NCBI RefSeq assembly: GCF_001886815.1
Contig: NZ_CP018099.1
Location: 310,001 to 374,000, forward strand
Source: Caldithrix abyssi DSM 13497
GTDB lineage: Bacteria > Calditrichota > Calditrichia > Calditrichales > Calditrichaceae
Length of the DNA: 64,000 nt
Direction of reading: 5' to 3'
The notes below the pieces were generated by a model. It was given only the letters and a program-made list of their open reading frames with translations, had not been told where the DNA came from and did not search any database. The first letter of the stretch is position 1. The number at the start of each line of letters is the position of its first letter. A program made the translations under genes and the position numbers. Positions 28,841 to 37,404 of this stretch are shown in pieces.

Positions 28841-30112
28841 TTATTCGTAACGCAGGGCTTCGATGGGGTTGAGCTCTGCGGCTTTGCGCGCCGGGAAAAA
28901 GCCAAAAGCAATGCCCACGCCCGCGCTCACGCCAACAGCCAGCGCCACCGACCACCAGCTTACGTAGGTCTCCCAATCCGAAAGTAAGGTAATTCCGTAG
29001 CTGAGTACATAACCGGTAAAAATTCCTGCCAGTCCGCCGATTAAACTGAGCAGAACGGCTTCCAGCAAAAACTGGCTTAAGATATCTTTGCGTGTGGCGC
29101 CTAACGAGCGGCGAATGCCAATTTCCCGCGTTCGTTCCAGTACCGAGGCCAGCATGATGTTCATGATGCCGATGCCCCCGACCAAAAGTGAAATTCCGGC
29201 AATGGTGCCCATTACAATGTTAAACAGCCGTTGGGTTTCCGCGCTTTGTCTCAGCAGTTGTTCGGGCACAATCATCTTAAAATCTTTCTGGTTTTGATGG
29301 CGGCGCGTTAAAACCGATTCCGTAATGCGGGCGGTGGCTACAATTTTGTTTTCATCCGGCACATGGAGCACCAGTTGCTGAAGCTGGCTGTCTCTGGCGG
29401 GGCGGTCAAAACGCACGTACAGCGTTTGCAGGGGGGCAAAGATCTGCCTGTTAAAATTCACTTCGCTGGCGCCCACCGTGCTCACTGGCTGGTGCGCCAG
29501 AACGCCAATGACTCTGAACCACAGTCTGCCCAGTTTTACCAGTTTGCCCAGTGGATTTTCCGCTAAAAACAGATCGCGGGCAACTTCCGCTCCCAGCACG
29601 CAAACTTTCTGAAAATGTTCATCATCCCATTCATTAAAAAGGCCGCCCTGTTCTACTTTCAGGTTCATCAACTTAAAAAAGCGGGCGTTGGTGCCCGTAA
29701 GCTTTACGGCTTTACTGCGCGTTTTGTAAAAGGCCTCTGTTTCGTAACGGATAACGGGCGCCAGCGCGTCGATGGTAGAAAGAATTTGTTGTAAGGCTTC
29801 TGCATCGCTGAACAAGATGTTGCCTTTCTCGCCGGGTTTGCCTTCGCCGTCGCTGCTCTGGATGATAATGTTGTTCAATCCCAGGGCCCGGATTTGCGAA
29901 AGCGTCTGGCGGCGGGCGCCTTCTCCAATAGCCAGCATGGCAATAACCGCCGCAACGCCGAATATAATGCCCAGCATGGTTAAAAAGGAGCGTAATTTAT
30001 GTTCCACAATGCCCTGAAGGCCAATGCGCAGCAGTTCTTCATCGATGCGGAAGAAACGAAGAAGAACTTTGTTTTCAAGAATGTTATTTTCCAGCCAATT
30101 TTTCCAGCGCAC
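28841..30112 (-). CDS. MacB-type permease without its own ATPase domain
   Basis: Inner-membrane permease of 423 residues with MacB_PCD/FtsX architecture: membrane helix 1 with FLTMLGIIFGVAAVIAML (about 40-60), a large periplasmic domain, then three C-terminal helices with TIAGISLLVGGIGIMNIMLASV and EIGIRRSLGATRKDI. MacB of E. coli has an N-terminal ATPase; here it is missing, so a separate ABC ATPase, not in this window, must drive it. The upstream gene, 10 bases away, is a periplasmic adaptor; the order adaptor-adaptor-permease is an export operon of MacAB type. The natural substrate is unknown. Confidence 0.85.
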   Translation of the reverse strand: MRWKNWLENNILENKVLLRFFRIDEELLRIGLQGIVEHKLRSFLTMLGIIFGVAAVIAMLAIGEGARRQTLSQIRALGLNNIIIQSSDGEGKPGEKGNILFSDAEALQQILSTIDALAPVIRYETEAFYKTRSKAVKLTGTNARFFKLMNLKVEQGGLFNEWDDEHFQKVCVLGAEVARDLFLAENPLGKLVKLGRLWFRVIGVLAHQPVSTVGASEVNFNRQIFAPLQTLYVRFDRPARDSQLQQLVLHVPDENKIVATARITESVLTRRHQNQKDFKMIVPEQLLRQSAETQRLFNIVMGTIAGISLLVGGIGIMNIMLASVLERTREIGIRRSLGATRKDILSQFLLEAVLLSLIGGLAGIFTGYVLSYGITLLSDWETYVSWWSVALAVGVSAGVGIAFGFFPARKAAELNPIEALRYE

Positions 30113-30122
30113 GTTTTTCCCT

Positions 30123-31406
30123 TTATCTTAAAATAATGACGCGCCTTGAAACGCTTTTTGGTTTTTTCTTTTTGGGCTTCACTTTATTCTGTGCGGGCGT
30201 ATCGGATGCGGACGCACGCAATTGGATGCGATCGCCCTCTTTTAAACCTTCGGTAACCACCACAAAATCATCGTTGCTTTGGCCGGTTTTAATGGCGATG
30301 GGATCGCCGTCTTCATCAAGCACAAACGATTTGCCTTCTTTAATCTGAACCGCCTCGATGGGCACCTGTAAAACATTTTCAATTTTTTGCACCAGAATAT
30401 TACAATGGGCGGTCATACCCGGCTTTAAACGGGGATCCGCTTCGTTTATTAAAATCTCGATATCAAACACGTTTTTTTCTTTCTCATCATCCTGGCGGGC
30501 CAGGGTGGCAATGTCGGTTACCGTGCCGCTAAACAGCGTATCTTTGATGGCATCCAGCCGCACTTCCACTTGCTGTCCTTTTTTCACGCGTGAAATTTCA
30601 TTTTCGTTAATAGAAGCCATGACCTTCATCTTGCTATGACTTGGAATTTCGATTAAAGCCTGCGACCGCCATGGCGTGTAGCCGACCTTTAGTTTAGTCA
30701 TGCCGCCGCTTTCCCAGACCTTTTTATAAACCACCAGCCCGTCGGCCGGCGAGTAAATGGTTAAACGCTTCAAATCTTCCTGGCGTTGTTTTACTTCCAG
30801 TCGAGCCTGTTCCACTTCTAATTCGGCCTGGCGTAAACGCGCTTGGTGGATTTTTTGTAGCGATTCTTTTTTTCTGAGAAGCTGGGCGTATCTTAATTCA
30901 GCCTTTTTCAGATTGAGCTCGATTTCGCGGCGTTTATTTTCTGCTTCGTAGATGGCGTTTTTAGCTTGCAGACGCGCCTGTTCCAGAGAGTAGGTTTCCA
31001 TTTTAATGTCGTTTTCCAGTTCGGCCATTTCATTCTGGATATCGGCTTTGGTGCTGGCCAGATTGGCCAGCGCCGTTTCCAGTTTATTTTGCGCCTCCTG
31101 CAGACGTTGCATTTGTTCGGAAGTATCGAATTGAATGAGAAAATCGCCTTTTTTTACAATGGAGCCTTCGGGCGCCAGTTTCACAATCCGGATGTTGCCC
31201 CACACATTGGAAGGCGCTTTGACGATAAAAGATTCTACGGCCTGCAACTCGCCATCGACGGGAATGCGGATTAGTAAATCCCCACGCTTAACCGTGAACA
31301 GCAGAGCCTGATCTTTTTCCGGCAAAAACAGAAAGACGATCAGTAAAACAACAATCGCCGTCAGTGTAATCCGGAACCTTCTGGATTTAAACCATGACTT
31401 ACTCAT
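30123..31406 (-). CDS. MacA/HlyD-type periplasmic adaptor, first of a pair with the permease
   Basis: 427-residue membrane-fusion protein with an N-terminal anchor (about 8-28, ITLTAIVVLLIVFLFL), a lipoyl half-motif region, a long coiled coil (about 85-215, rich in KAELRYAQLLRKKESL and QARLEVKQRQEDLKRL), then IYSPADGLVVYK that completes the lipoyl domain, and a beta-barrel domain with VMASINENEISRVKKGQQVEV. Adaptors of this kind connect the inner-membrane permease with an outer-membrane channel. It is coded 10 bases before the MacB-type permease and its start overlaps the stop of the second adaptor by 8 bases, indicating a single mRNA. No outer-membrane factor is in the window. Confidence 0.88.
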   Translation of the reverse strand: MSKSWFKSRRFRITLTAIVVLLIVFLFLPEKDQALLFTVKRGDLLIRIPVDGELQAVESFIVKAPSNVWGNIRIVKLAPEGSIVKKGDFLIQFDTSEQMQRLQEAQNKLETALANLASTKADIQNEMAELENDIKMETYSLEQARLQAKNAIYEAENKRREIELNLKKAELRYAQLLRKKESLQKIHQARLRQAELEVEQARLEVKQRQEDLKRLTIYSPADGLVVYKKVWESGGMTKLKVGYTPWRSQALIEIPSHSKMKVMASINENEISRVKKGQQVEVRLDAIKDTLFSGTVTDIATLARQDDEKEKNVFDIEILINEADPRLKPGMTAHCNILVQKIENVLQVPIEAVQIKEGKSFVLDEDGDPIAIKTGQSNDDFVVVTEGLKEGDRIQLRASASDTPAQNKVKPKKKKPKSVSRRVIILR

Positions 31407-32622
31407 AGATCATCCTGTTCGATTTTAAAACCATGCCGTCACGCAACGCGCCGCGCACATACGAAAAACCGTCCATGCGAAAAATCAGTTCCACCGGAAT
31501 TTTCTTCTGGCCGAGCGGTTCAATCCATGTTTGATTGGTCTTTTGAAACAGACACCAGTTTGGAACGCGAAACGTATTTTTAAGTGTATCCAGAATAATC
31601 CCCGCCCGCACAGAGAGACCTGGCTTTAACCGGTAGTTGGCGCCGGAATCCAGATAAACATCGACGGGGTAAACTTTAACAGTGCTTCCCTTTCGTTCTT
31701 CGGTGGCAACCCGGGCGATGTTAACGACTTCGCCGCTGAATACCGTATCCGGATAGGCCACGACCGTTATTTTTACTTTTTGCCCTTCTTTGATAAACGA
31801 GCGGTCCACTTCATTGATGGTTACCACGGCCTTCATGCGTTTCAAATTAGCCACCTGAATCACCGTGCTGCCAGGGAACAAAACCTCGCCCTCTTTAATT
31901 TTTACTTTTCTGCCGGAAGATCGGTAATAGGGATAAATGACAATCCCGGCATGATCGGAGATCAACTTCATTTCATCTTTCATTAATAGAATGCGATCGA
32001 GTTTAATGCGCGCCTGTTCTATTTTAATTCGCTTCAACCGTTCTTTGGCGGCGTTAATAATTTTTTGCGCTTCGAGATTTTGAAAGGCCCTTTGCAATTG
32101 CAAACGCGTCTTTTCCAGCTCCAACGCAAACTGTTCGCGAGTCGTTTTCGATTCGTAACGGGCGTTGGCCAGGCGTGTGCTGTCAATCTGGTACTGCATT
32201 TTTAACCGTTCAATCGTTTTGTATTGCGTTTCCAGCGCCAGCGCATTCTGTTCCAGAACCTGCTTCAATTCCTGCCGAACTTTTTGCAATTCCTTTTTGG
32301 CCTGGGATAAACGATCCTGTAAGGGCTGCATATCAAAATGGACTACGGTATCTCCGGGCTGAACAAAACTTCCTTCGGGCGCCAACCTGACAATTCTGTA
32401 CTCCATATTCCAGCGCATGGGAACATTGATGTTAAATGTTTCGATCGATTCCAGCTGACCCGTTTCGTGAAGCATGGGCAGAGAATCGGACACGACCGTA
32501 TTTACTTGCAAAAAGCTACTATCATTTTTAAGCGGGTTGCAAGTGAAAAAAATACCAACTTGCATTAATAATAGCATTGTTTTATAATATTTTCGGAAGT
32601 AACGCATGAACCGGTTCGCCAT
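31399..32622 (-). CDS. Second HlyD/MacA-type adaptor
   Basis: 407 residues with an N-terminal hydrophobic segment (KTMLLLMQVGIFFTCNPL); the Cys in FFTCN could be a lipobox, but it is not a clean one. The HlyD layout is visible: RLAPEGSFVQPGDTVVHFD (lipoyl half), a long coiled coil (about 95-210), then SDHAGIVIYPYY and a barrel domain, with KAVVTINEVDRSFIKEGQKVKI. It overlaps the next adaptor by 8 bases. Two adaptors in tandem are less usual than one; they may form a hetero-hexamer. Upstream 278 bases hold the divergent promoters of this operon and acetyl-CoA synthetase. Confidence 0.85.
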   Translation of the reverse strand: MANRFMRYFRKYYKTMLLLMQVGIFFTCNPLKNDSSFLQVNTVVSDSLPMLHETGQLESIETFNINVPMRWNMEYRIVRLAPEGSFVQPGDTVVHFDMQPLQDRLSQAKKELQKVRQELKQVLEQNALALETQYKTIERLKMQYQIDSTRLANARYESKTTREQFALELEKTRLQLQRAFQNLEAQKIINAAKERLKRIKIEQARIKLDRILLMKDEMKLISDHAGIVIYPYYRSSGRKVKIKEGEVLFPGSTVIQVANLKRMKAVVTINEVDRSFIKEGQKVKITVVAYPDTVFSGEVVNIARVATEERKGSTVKVYPVDVYLDSGANYRLKPGLSVRAGIILDTLKNTFRVPNWCLFQKTNQTWIEPLGQKKIPVELIFRMDGFSYVRGALRDGMVLKSNRMIYE

Positions 32623-32705
32623 GATTTTGAAATTTAAAAATTACAAAATTTGTTATAAACATTCTAAACGGTTAACAATGCCAGATTAATCCAATGGGAG
32701 GAAAC

Positions 32706-32816
32706 ATGCCATTTAGCCGCCCAAAAGATTTTGTGCAAAGCGCCAATGTTTTTTTGATATCTCACGTTAAAGTTACTAACCACACGCTCAAATGTATTGC
32801 TTTAAGGTTAATGTAA
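32706..32816 (+). CDS. Possible 36-residue small protein or leader peptide upstream of acsA
   Basis: ATG 32706 has a near-ideal Shine-Dalgarno GGGAGG four bases upstream, the strongest one in this gap, and an open frame of 36 codons ending TAA 32814-32816. The peptide starts MPFSRPKDF and is not recognised. It lies 84 bases before the acetyl-CoA synthetase start. It may be a real small protein, a leader peptide or chance; conservation in related genomes would decide. Confidence 0.3.
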   Translation: MPFSRPKDFVQSANVFLISHVKVTNHTLKCIALRLM

Positions 32817-32899
32817 TAAATTTTTACGAAAAAATCAGCTGTTAAGATTCAAAAATTTGTCATGAACATTAAATCAACTAAAAAGGAGGAGGCACCAAG

Positions 32900-34801
32900 A
32901 TGAGTAAACTGGAAGGCGAAGTGTACTATCCATCCAAAGAAGTAGTGGCCCGGGCCAATGTAAAGGATTACGATTCTCTTTACGAACGATCCATTAAAGA
33001 TCGTGAAGGTTTTTGGGCGGAGGAAGCGGAAAAGCTGGAATGGTTCAAAAAATGGGACAAAGTGCTGGATGACAGTCAAAAACCTTTTTACAAATGGTTT
33101 GTGGGCGGAAAGTTCAACATTGTGCACAACGCCATTGACCGCCATTTAAAAACCTGGCGGCGCAATAAACTGGCGTTGATCTGGGAAGGCGAGCCGGGAG
33201 ATTTGCGTACCTTCTCTTACCACGCTCTGAACCGGGAGGTGTCATCCTTTGCTCGCATTTTGCACAGCATGGGTGTGCGCAAAGGCGACACGGTTACCAT
33301 TTACATGCCGCAAATTCCGGAGCTGGCTTTTGCCATGCTGGCCTGCGCAAAGATAGGCGCGGTTCATAGCGTGGTTTACGGCGGCTTTAGCGTGGAAGCG
33401 CTGGCCGAGCGCATTGCCGACGCCCGCAGCCGCGTGGTTGTGACCGCAGACGGCGGATTCCGGCGCGGAAAAATCACCGATTTGAAAAAGACCGTGGACG
33501 AAGCGATTAAACGTTCGCCAACGGTGGAAAGTTGTATTGTGGTGCGGCGTACCGGCCATGAGGTGTACATGGAAAGCGGGCGCGACTTCTGGTACCACGA
33601 TCTGCAACAACTGCCCATTGCCTGCCCCGACGGCCAGGAATGTAAAACAGAAGTTATGGATGCCGAAGACCCGCTGTTCATCCTTTACACATCGGGCACA
33701 ACAGGCAAACCCAAAGGGCAGGTGCACACCCATGGCGGCTATGCTGTTTACACCTCCACCACGCATCGTTATGTTTTTGATATAAAAGAAGAAGATCGCT
33801 GGTGGTGCGCAGCCGATCCGGGCTGGATTACCGGCCACAGTTATATTGTTTACGGTCCTTTAATTAACGGCGCAACGGTAATGATGTACGAGGGGGCCCC
33901 CAACTATCCGTACCCAAACCGCTGGTGGAAGATGATTGAAAAATACGGTATTACCATATTGTACACCTCGCCCACGGCCATTCGCGGTCTGATGCGCTTT
34001 GGCGACGACTGGCCCAAGCGTTACGATTTAAGTTCTCTGCGCTTGTTAGGCAGCGTAGGCGAGCCCATCAATCCCGAAGCATGGCGCTGGTATTACGAGG
34101 TAATCGGCCAGAAGCGCTGCCCGATTATGGACACCTGGTGGCAAACCGAGACCGGCGGATTCATGATTACGCCTCTGCCCATTACGCCTTTAAAACCGGG
34201 TTCGGCCACCAAGCCGTTTTTTGGCAATGAAGTGGCGGTTGTCGATGACGAGGGGAACGAAGTTCTTGTGGGCGAAGAGGGCAAACTGGTGATCAAAAAT
34301 CCCTGGCCCGGCATGGCCCGAACCATTTACGGCGATCCCGATCGGTATGTTCAAACTTACTGGAAAGATTACGAGAAGCAGGGTTGGTACAAAACCGGCG
34401 ATTCGGCGCGCATCGATAAGGACGGTTACGTGTGGATTATCGGTCGCATCGACGATGTGATTAAGGTTAGCGGTTATCGACTGGGAACAGCGGAAATTGA
34501 GAGCGCGCTGGTCAGCCATCCGGCGGTTGCCGAGGCAGCGGCCATTGGATTGCCTCATGAGCTCAAAGGTAATGCCATTCACGCCTACGTAATTCTGAAA
34601 CAGGGATTCACCCCATCGCCCCGGCTGGAACAGGAATTAAAAGATCATGTGGCCAGCGAAGTGGGCCCCATCGCCCGGCCGGAAGACATCCAGTTTGTGG
34701 AGAGCCTACCCAAAACGCGCAGCGGCAAAATCATGCGCCGCGTTCTAAAGGCCAAAGCTCTTGGAAAAGATGTGGGCGATTTGAGCACTCTGGAAGATTG
34801 A
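32900..34801 (+). CDS. acsA: Acetyl-CoA synthetase (AMP-forming)
   Basis: Converts acetate, ATP and CoA into acetyl-CoA via acetyl-AMP. 633 residues, the typical length. ANL-superfamily motifs are intact: [11 protein letters not shown] (about 263-273), the acetate-pocket region [31 protein letters not shown], the hinge [23 protein letters not shown] and the catalytic/regulated Lys near 609 in [10 protein letters not shown]. Ribosome site AGGAGGAGG, very strong, lies nine bases before ATG. It is monocistronic: a hairpin terminator follows. Its role is acetate assimilation or recycling of acetyl units from the beta-oxidation genes upstream. Confidence 0.95.
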   Translation: MSKLEGEVYYPSKEVVARANVKDYDSLYERSIKDREGFWAEEAEKLEWFKKWDKVLDDSQKPFYKWFVGGKFNIVHNAIDRHLKTWRRNKLALIWEGEPGDLRTFSYHALNREVSSFARILHSMGVRKGDTVTIYMPQIPELAFAMLACAKIGAVHSVVYGGFSVEALAERIADARSRVVVTADGGFRRGKITDLKKTVDEAIKRSPTVESCIVVRRTGHEVYMESGRDFWYHDLQQLPIACPDGQECKTEVMDAEDPLFILYTSGTTGKPKGQVHTHGGYAVYTSTTHRYVFDIKEEDRWWCAADPGWITGHSYIVYGPLINGATVMMYEGAPNYPYPNRWWKMIEKYGITILYTSPTAIRGLMRFGDDWPKRYDLSSLRLLGSVGEPINPEAWRWYYEVIGQKRCPIMDTWWQTETGGFMITPLPITPLKPGSATKPFFGNEVAVVDDEGNEVLVGEEGKLVIKNPWPGMARTIYGDPDRYVQTYWKDYEKQGWYKTGDSARIDKDGYVWIIGRIDDVIKVSGYRLGTAEIESALVSHPAVAEAAAIGLPHELKGNAIHAYVILKQGFTPSPRLEQELKDHVASEVGPIARPEDIQFVESLPKTRSGKIMRRVLKAKALGKDVGDLSTLED

Positions 34802-34830
34802 GAACAAAGAAGTAATTCAGATTTGATTCC

Positions 34831-34871
34831 ATCTCGTTCCGCATTTTGGCTGCGGAGCGAGATTTTCTTTT
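34831..34871 (+). terminator. Terminator after acsA
   Basis: Stem ATCTCGTTCCGCA / TGCGGAGCGAGAT (one mismatch in 13), loop TTTTGGC, then TTTCTTT. It lies 30 bases after the stop. Confidence 0.85.
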
Positions 34872-34895
34872 GTGAAAAAAAATGCCCGGTTTGAC

Positions 34896-35025
34896 GAGGT
34901 AGGTCTCGTTCTGAGTCCCGATTTAGCGGGGCGAAGAATCCCTTTTATTCAATCAGGGGATTCTTCACTCCGTCCCGATTTCTCGAGACTGAAGCTGGCG
35001 CTTCGTTCAGAATGACAGGCTGGCG
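34896..35025. repeat. Dispersed intergenic repeat with GAAGAATCCC hairpin
   Basis: Non-coding stretch with stem GAAGAATCCC / GGGATTCTTC (34933-34966, loop 14) and the tail GCTTCGTTCAGAATGACAG. The phrase 'GATTCTTC...CTTCG TTCAGAATGACA' is a familiar dispersed repeat in many bacterial genomes; only one copy is seen in this window, so its repeat status is from recognition, not from comparison. Confidence 0.5.
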
Positions 35026-35096
35026 ATCAGTCCACTCTTACACTCTTAACTCATTGCTGCGCTATATTCAACCAATTCGCCGCCTGGCCATTCGTC

Positions 35097-36080
35097 TTAC
35101 GCTTCCATTTTTTGTAAAAGGTAATCGATAATTTCTCTGGCGCCGACTCCTTCCGCCTCCGCGCTGTAAGAGGTGACCAGACGATGGCGCAAAACAGGCA
35201 GGGCCAGCTTGCGGATATCTTCAATTTCTGGCGTAAAGCGGTTGTGCAAAAGCGCGCGTACCTTGGCTCCTAAAATTAAATTTTGCGAAGCGCGCGGCCC
35301 CGCTCCCCAGCGGATCCACTCGTTGATCTTTTCGTCGGAATCGGCTCCCGGGCGCGTTAAATTGACCAGCTTAACCGTAAATTCCACCACATTGTCGGCA
35401 ACCGGAACCTTGCGTACCAGCTTTTGAAATTCCAGAATATCCTGCTTGCGCACCACGGGGGTAAGCGATTGCACGTCTTCAATGGTTGTACGTTTAACGA
35501 TTTCCACTTCCTGTTCAAACGTGGGGTAGTCGAGCCACAGACTGAACATAAAGCGATCGAGCTGCGCCTCGGGCAGGGGATAGGTCCCCTCCTGTTCGAT
35601 GGGGTTTTGCGTGGCCAGCACAAAAAAGGGCAAATCGAGCTCGAAGGTGTGGCCGGCTGCAGTTACGCGATATTCCTGCATGGCTTCCAGTAAAGCCGAC
35701 TGCGTTTTTGGGGGCGTACGATTGATTTCGTCCGCCAGAACAATATTGGCAAAAACCGGCCCCTTGATAAAGCGAAAGGCCTTTTGACCGGTGGTCTTAT
35801 CTTCTTCCAGAATTTCTGTGCCTGTTATGTCTGAGGGCATTAAATCGGGCGTGAATTGAATGCGCGAAAATTTTAAGTCGAGCACTTCGCCCAGGGTTTT
35901 AATAAGCAGAGTTTTGGCCAGTCCCGGCACGCCGATCAGTAAACAATGGCCGCGCGCAAAGAGGGCGATCAGCAATTGTTCGATGATGTCTTGCTGCCCG
36001 ACAATGATGCGCCCCAATTCTTTTTGAATGGTCTGAAAAGCATTGGCTATGGCTTCTGCTTTTTGAATATCTTTTCCCAT
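35097..36080 (-). CDS. MoxR-family AAA+ ATPase
   Basis: MoxR ATPase of 327 residues, a chaperone-like factor that usually acts with von Willebrand A-type and DUF58 proteins in maturation or stress response. Walker A is GVPGLAKTLL, Walker B with VLADEINRTPPKTQSALLEAMQE, sensor 1 ATQNPIEQEGTYPLPEAQLDRF, and the C-terminal lid region HNRFTPEIEDIRKLALPVLRHRL. Unlike most MoxR operons, no DUF58 or VWA gene follows; it ends next to the dispersed repeat. ATG is preceded by CAACAGGGAAAACC, a moderate ribosome site. Confidence 0.9.
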   Translation of the reverse strand: MGKDIQKAEAIANAFQTIQKELGRIIVGQQDIIEQLLIALFARGHCLLIGVPGLAKTLLIKTLGEVLDLKFSRIQFTPDLMPSDITGTEILEEDKTTGQKAFRFIKGPVFANIVLADEINRTPPKTQSALLEAMQEYRVTAAGHTFELDLPFFVLATQNPIEQEGTYPLPEAQLDRFMFSLWLDYPTFEQEVEIVKRTTIEDVQSLTPVVRKQDILEFQKLVRKVPVADNVVEFTVKLVNLTRPGADSDEKINEWIRWGAGPRASQNLILGAKVRALLHNRFTPEIEDIRKLALPVLRHRLVTSYSAEAEGVGAREIIDYLLQKMEA

Positions 36081-36099
36081 GGTTTTCCCTGTTGTTATT

Positions 36100-36135
36100 C
36101 CATCTGTATTTCTGTAAATTGCAAACGATCTTTGA
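36100..36135 (+). promoter_or_regulatory. Putative promoter box of rlmN
   Basis: TATTTCTGTAAATTGCAAAC in the divergent gap between the moxR and rlmN genes. It resembles TTTGTAAATTAGC upstream of etfB and tsaC. Weak evidence: only the shared box is seen. Confidence 0.3.
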
Positions 36136-36273
36136 GTTTACTGAACTGGCTGATTAAAATCAAGAATCAATGACTCAAACGGAAGTTTGATTTACATTGT
36201 GCGGGCAATCGAACTGAAATTCGATTGCGGAGGCAGTAAGTGGAAAAGAGAGGTTCAATACCACAAGGTACCC

Positions 36274-37350
36274 ATGGAGTCAATGAAAAATATTCTGGAT
36301 TTAAAGATAGATGAGTTGCAAGACTATTTTGCCAGGCTTGGCGAGCCGGCCTTTCGTGTAAAGCAGGTTTATCAGGGCCTTTACCAGAAAGGTTACGAAC
36401 GTTTTGACGAGTTTACCACGCTTTCCAGATCGCTGCGTCAACGGCTGGCAGAAGACTTTGTTCTGCGTTCTTTTAAGGAACTGGATCGCATTACCTCGCC
36501 GCTGGACGGCACCACCAAGTTGCTCTGGCAGCTATCGGACGGCATGAAGATCGAAAGCGTGATTATTTACGAGAAGAAACGCGTGACCTTTTGCATTTCG
36601 TCTCAAATCGGTTGCGCGTTAGATTGTAAATTTTGTGCAACGGGTAAAATGGGCTGGCTGCGTGATCTGACGGTGGGCGAAATTGTGGAGCAGGTGCTGC
36701 AGATGAAAAAACTGGCCGAACGTCCTCCGACCAACATCGTTTTTATGGGTATGGGCGAGCCCATGCTCAATTACGATAACGTGATGCGCGCCGCAGAAAT
36801 TCTGGCCGACGAAGGCGGTTTGAATTTTAGCCGTAAAAAAATCACCATTTCCACCAGCGGCATCATTCCGGGCATCAAACGCATGGCCGACGAGGGACGG
36901 CCCTTTCGCCTGGCCATCTCGTTAAACGCCGCCGATCAGCAAAAGCGGCTGCAAACGATGCCCATTGCCAAAAAGTACCCGCTTGAGCAGCTTTTAAAGG
37001 CGGCGCAATATTATTACCAGAAAACACGGAAACGAATCACCTTTGAATACGTACTCATTGCCGGCTTTAATGATTCTATTGAAGACGCTAAGAAATTGGT
37101 AAAAATCTCCAGACAGGTGCCCTGTAAAATCAATGTGATTCCGGTGAATTCCATTGATGACCATTTTCCGGCCCCTTCCCAAGAATCTCTGGAACGTTTT
37201 GAAGAAGCCATTCAGGAAAGCGTGTACGCCGTTACTGTTCGCAACCGAAAAGGCTGGGATATTCAGGCGGCCTGCGGCATGTTGTACGCCGCCAACGAAA
37301 AGCAAAAAATTAAACCGGAAAAACTGTCGCTAACCGACCAGGCGCATTAA
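36274..37350 (+). CDS. rlmN: 23S rRNA (adenine-2503-C2)-methyltransferase
   Basis: Radical SAM methyltransferase that methylates A2503 of 23S rRNA and A37 of some tRNAs. The radical SAM cluster motif is CALDCKFC (Cys114, Cys118, Cys121 from the start chosen), followed by ATGKMGWLRDLTVGEIVEQV, VFMGMGEPMLNYDNV, SLNAADQQKR and the second catalytic Cys334 in AACGML. The frame begins at TTG 36187, but that adds an unlikely 29-residue tail; ATG 36274 after AAGGT, or ATG 36283 after GGAG, fits the family's usual start near KNILDLKIDELQDYF. Single gene; next gene follows 55 bases on. Confidence 0.95.
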   Translation: MESMKNILDLKIDELQDYFARLGEPAFRVKQVYQGLYQKGYERFDEFTTLSRSLRQRLAEDFVLRSFKELDRITSPLDGTTKLLWQLSDGMKIESVIIYEKKRVTFCISSQIGCALDCKFCATGKMGWLRDLTVGEIVEQVLQMKKLAERPPTNIVFMGMGEPMLNYDNVMRAAEILADEGGLNFSRKKITISTSGIIPGIKRMADEGRPFRLAISLNAADQQKRLQTMPIAKKYPLEQLLKAAQYYYQKTRKRITFEYVLIAGFNDSIEDAKKLVKISRQVPCKINVIPVNSIDDHFPAPSQESLERFEEAIQESVYAVTVRNRKGWDIQAACGMLYAANEKQKIKPEKLSLTDQAH

Positions 37351-37404
37351 AGGAACGGTTACGAAAATGTCTTTTCAAGTTACGGGTTAACACGGATTAT
37401 TCAG

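Noticed and set aside
33242-33838. 198-codon open frame opposite acsA
   Set aside because: Lies fully antisense to a well-defined acetyl-CoA synthetase; residues are a by-product of codon bias and no ribosome site or domain is seen.
36187-36273. N-terminal extension of RlmN from TTG
   Set aside because: The added residues have no counterpart in RlmN proteins and the TTG has no ribosome site.
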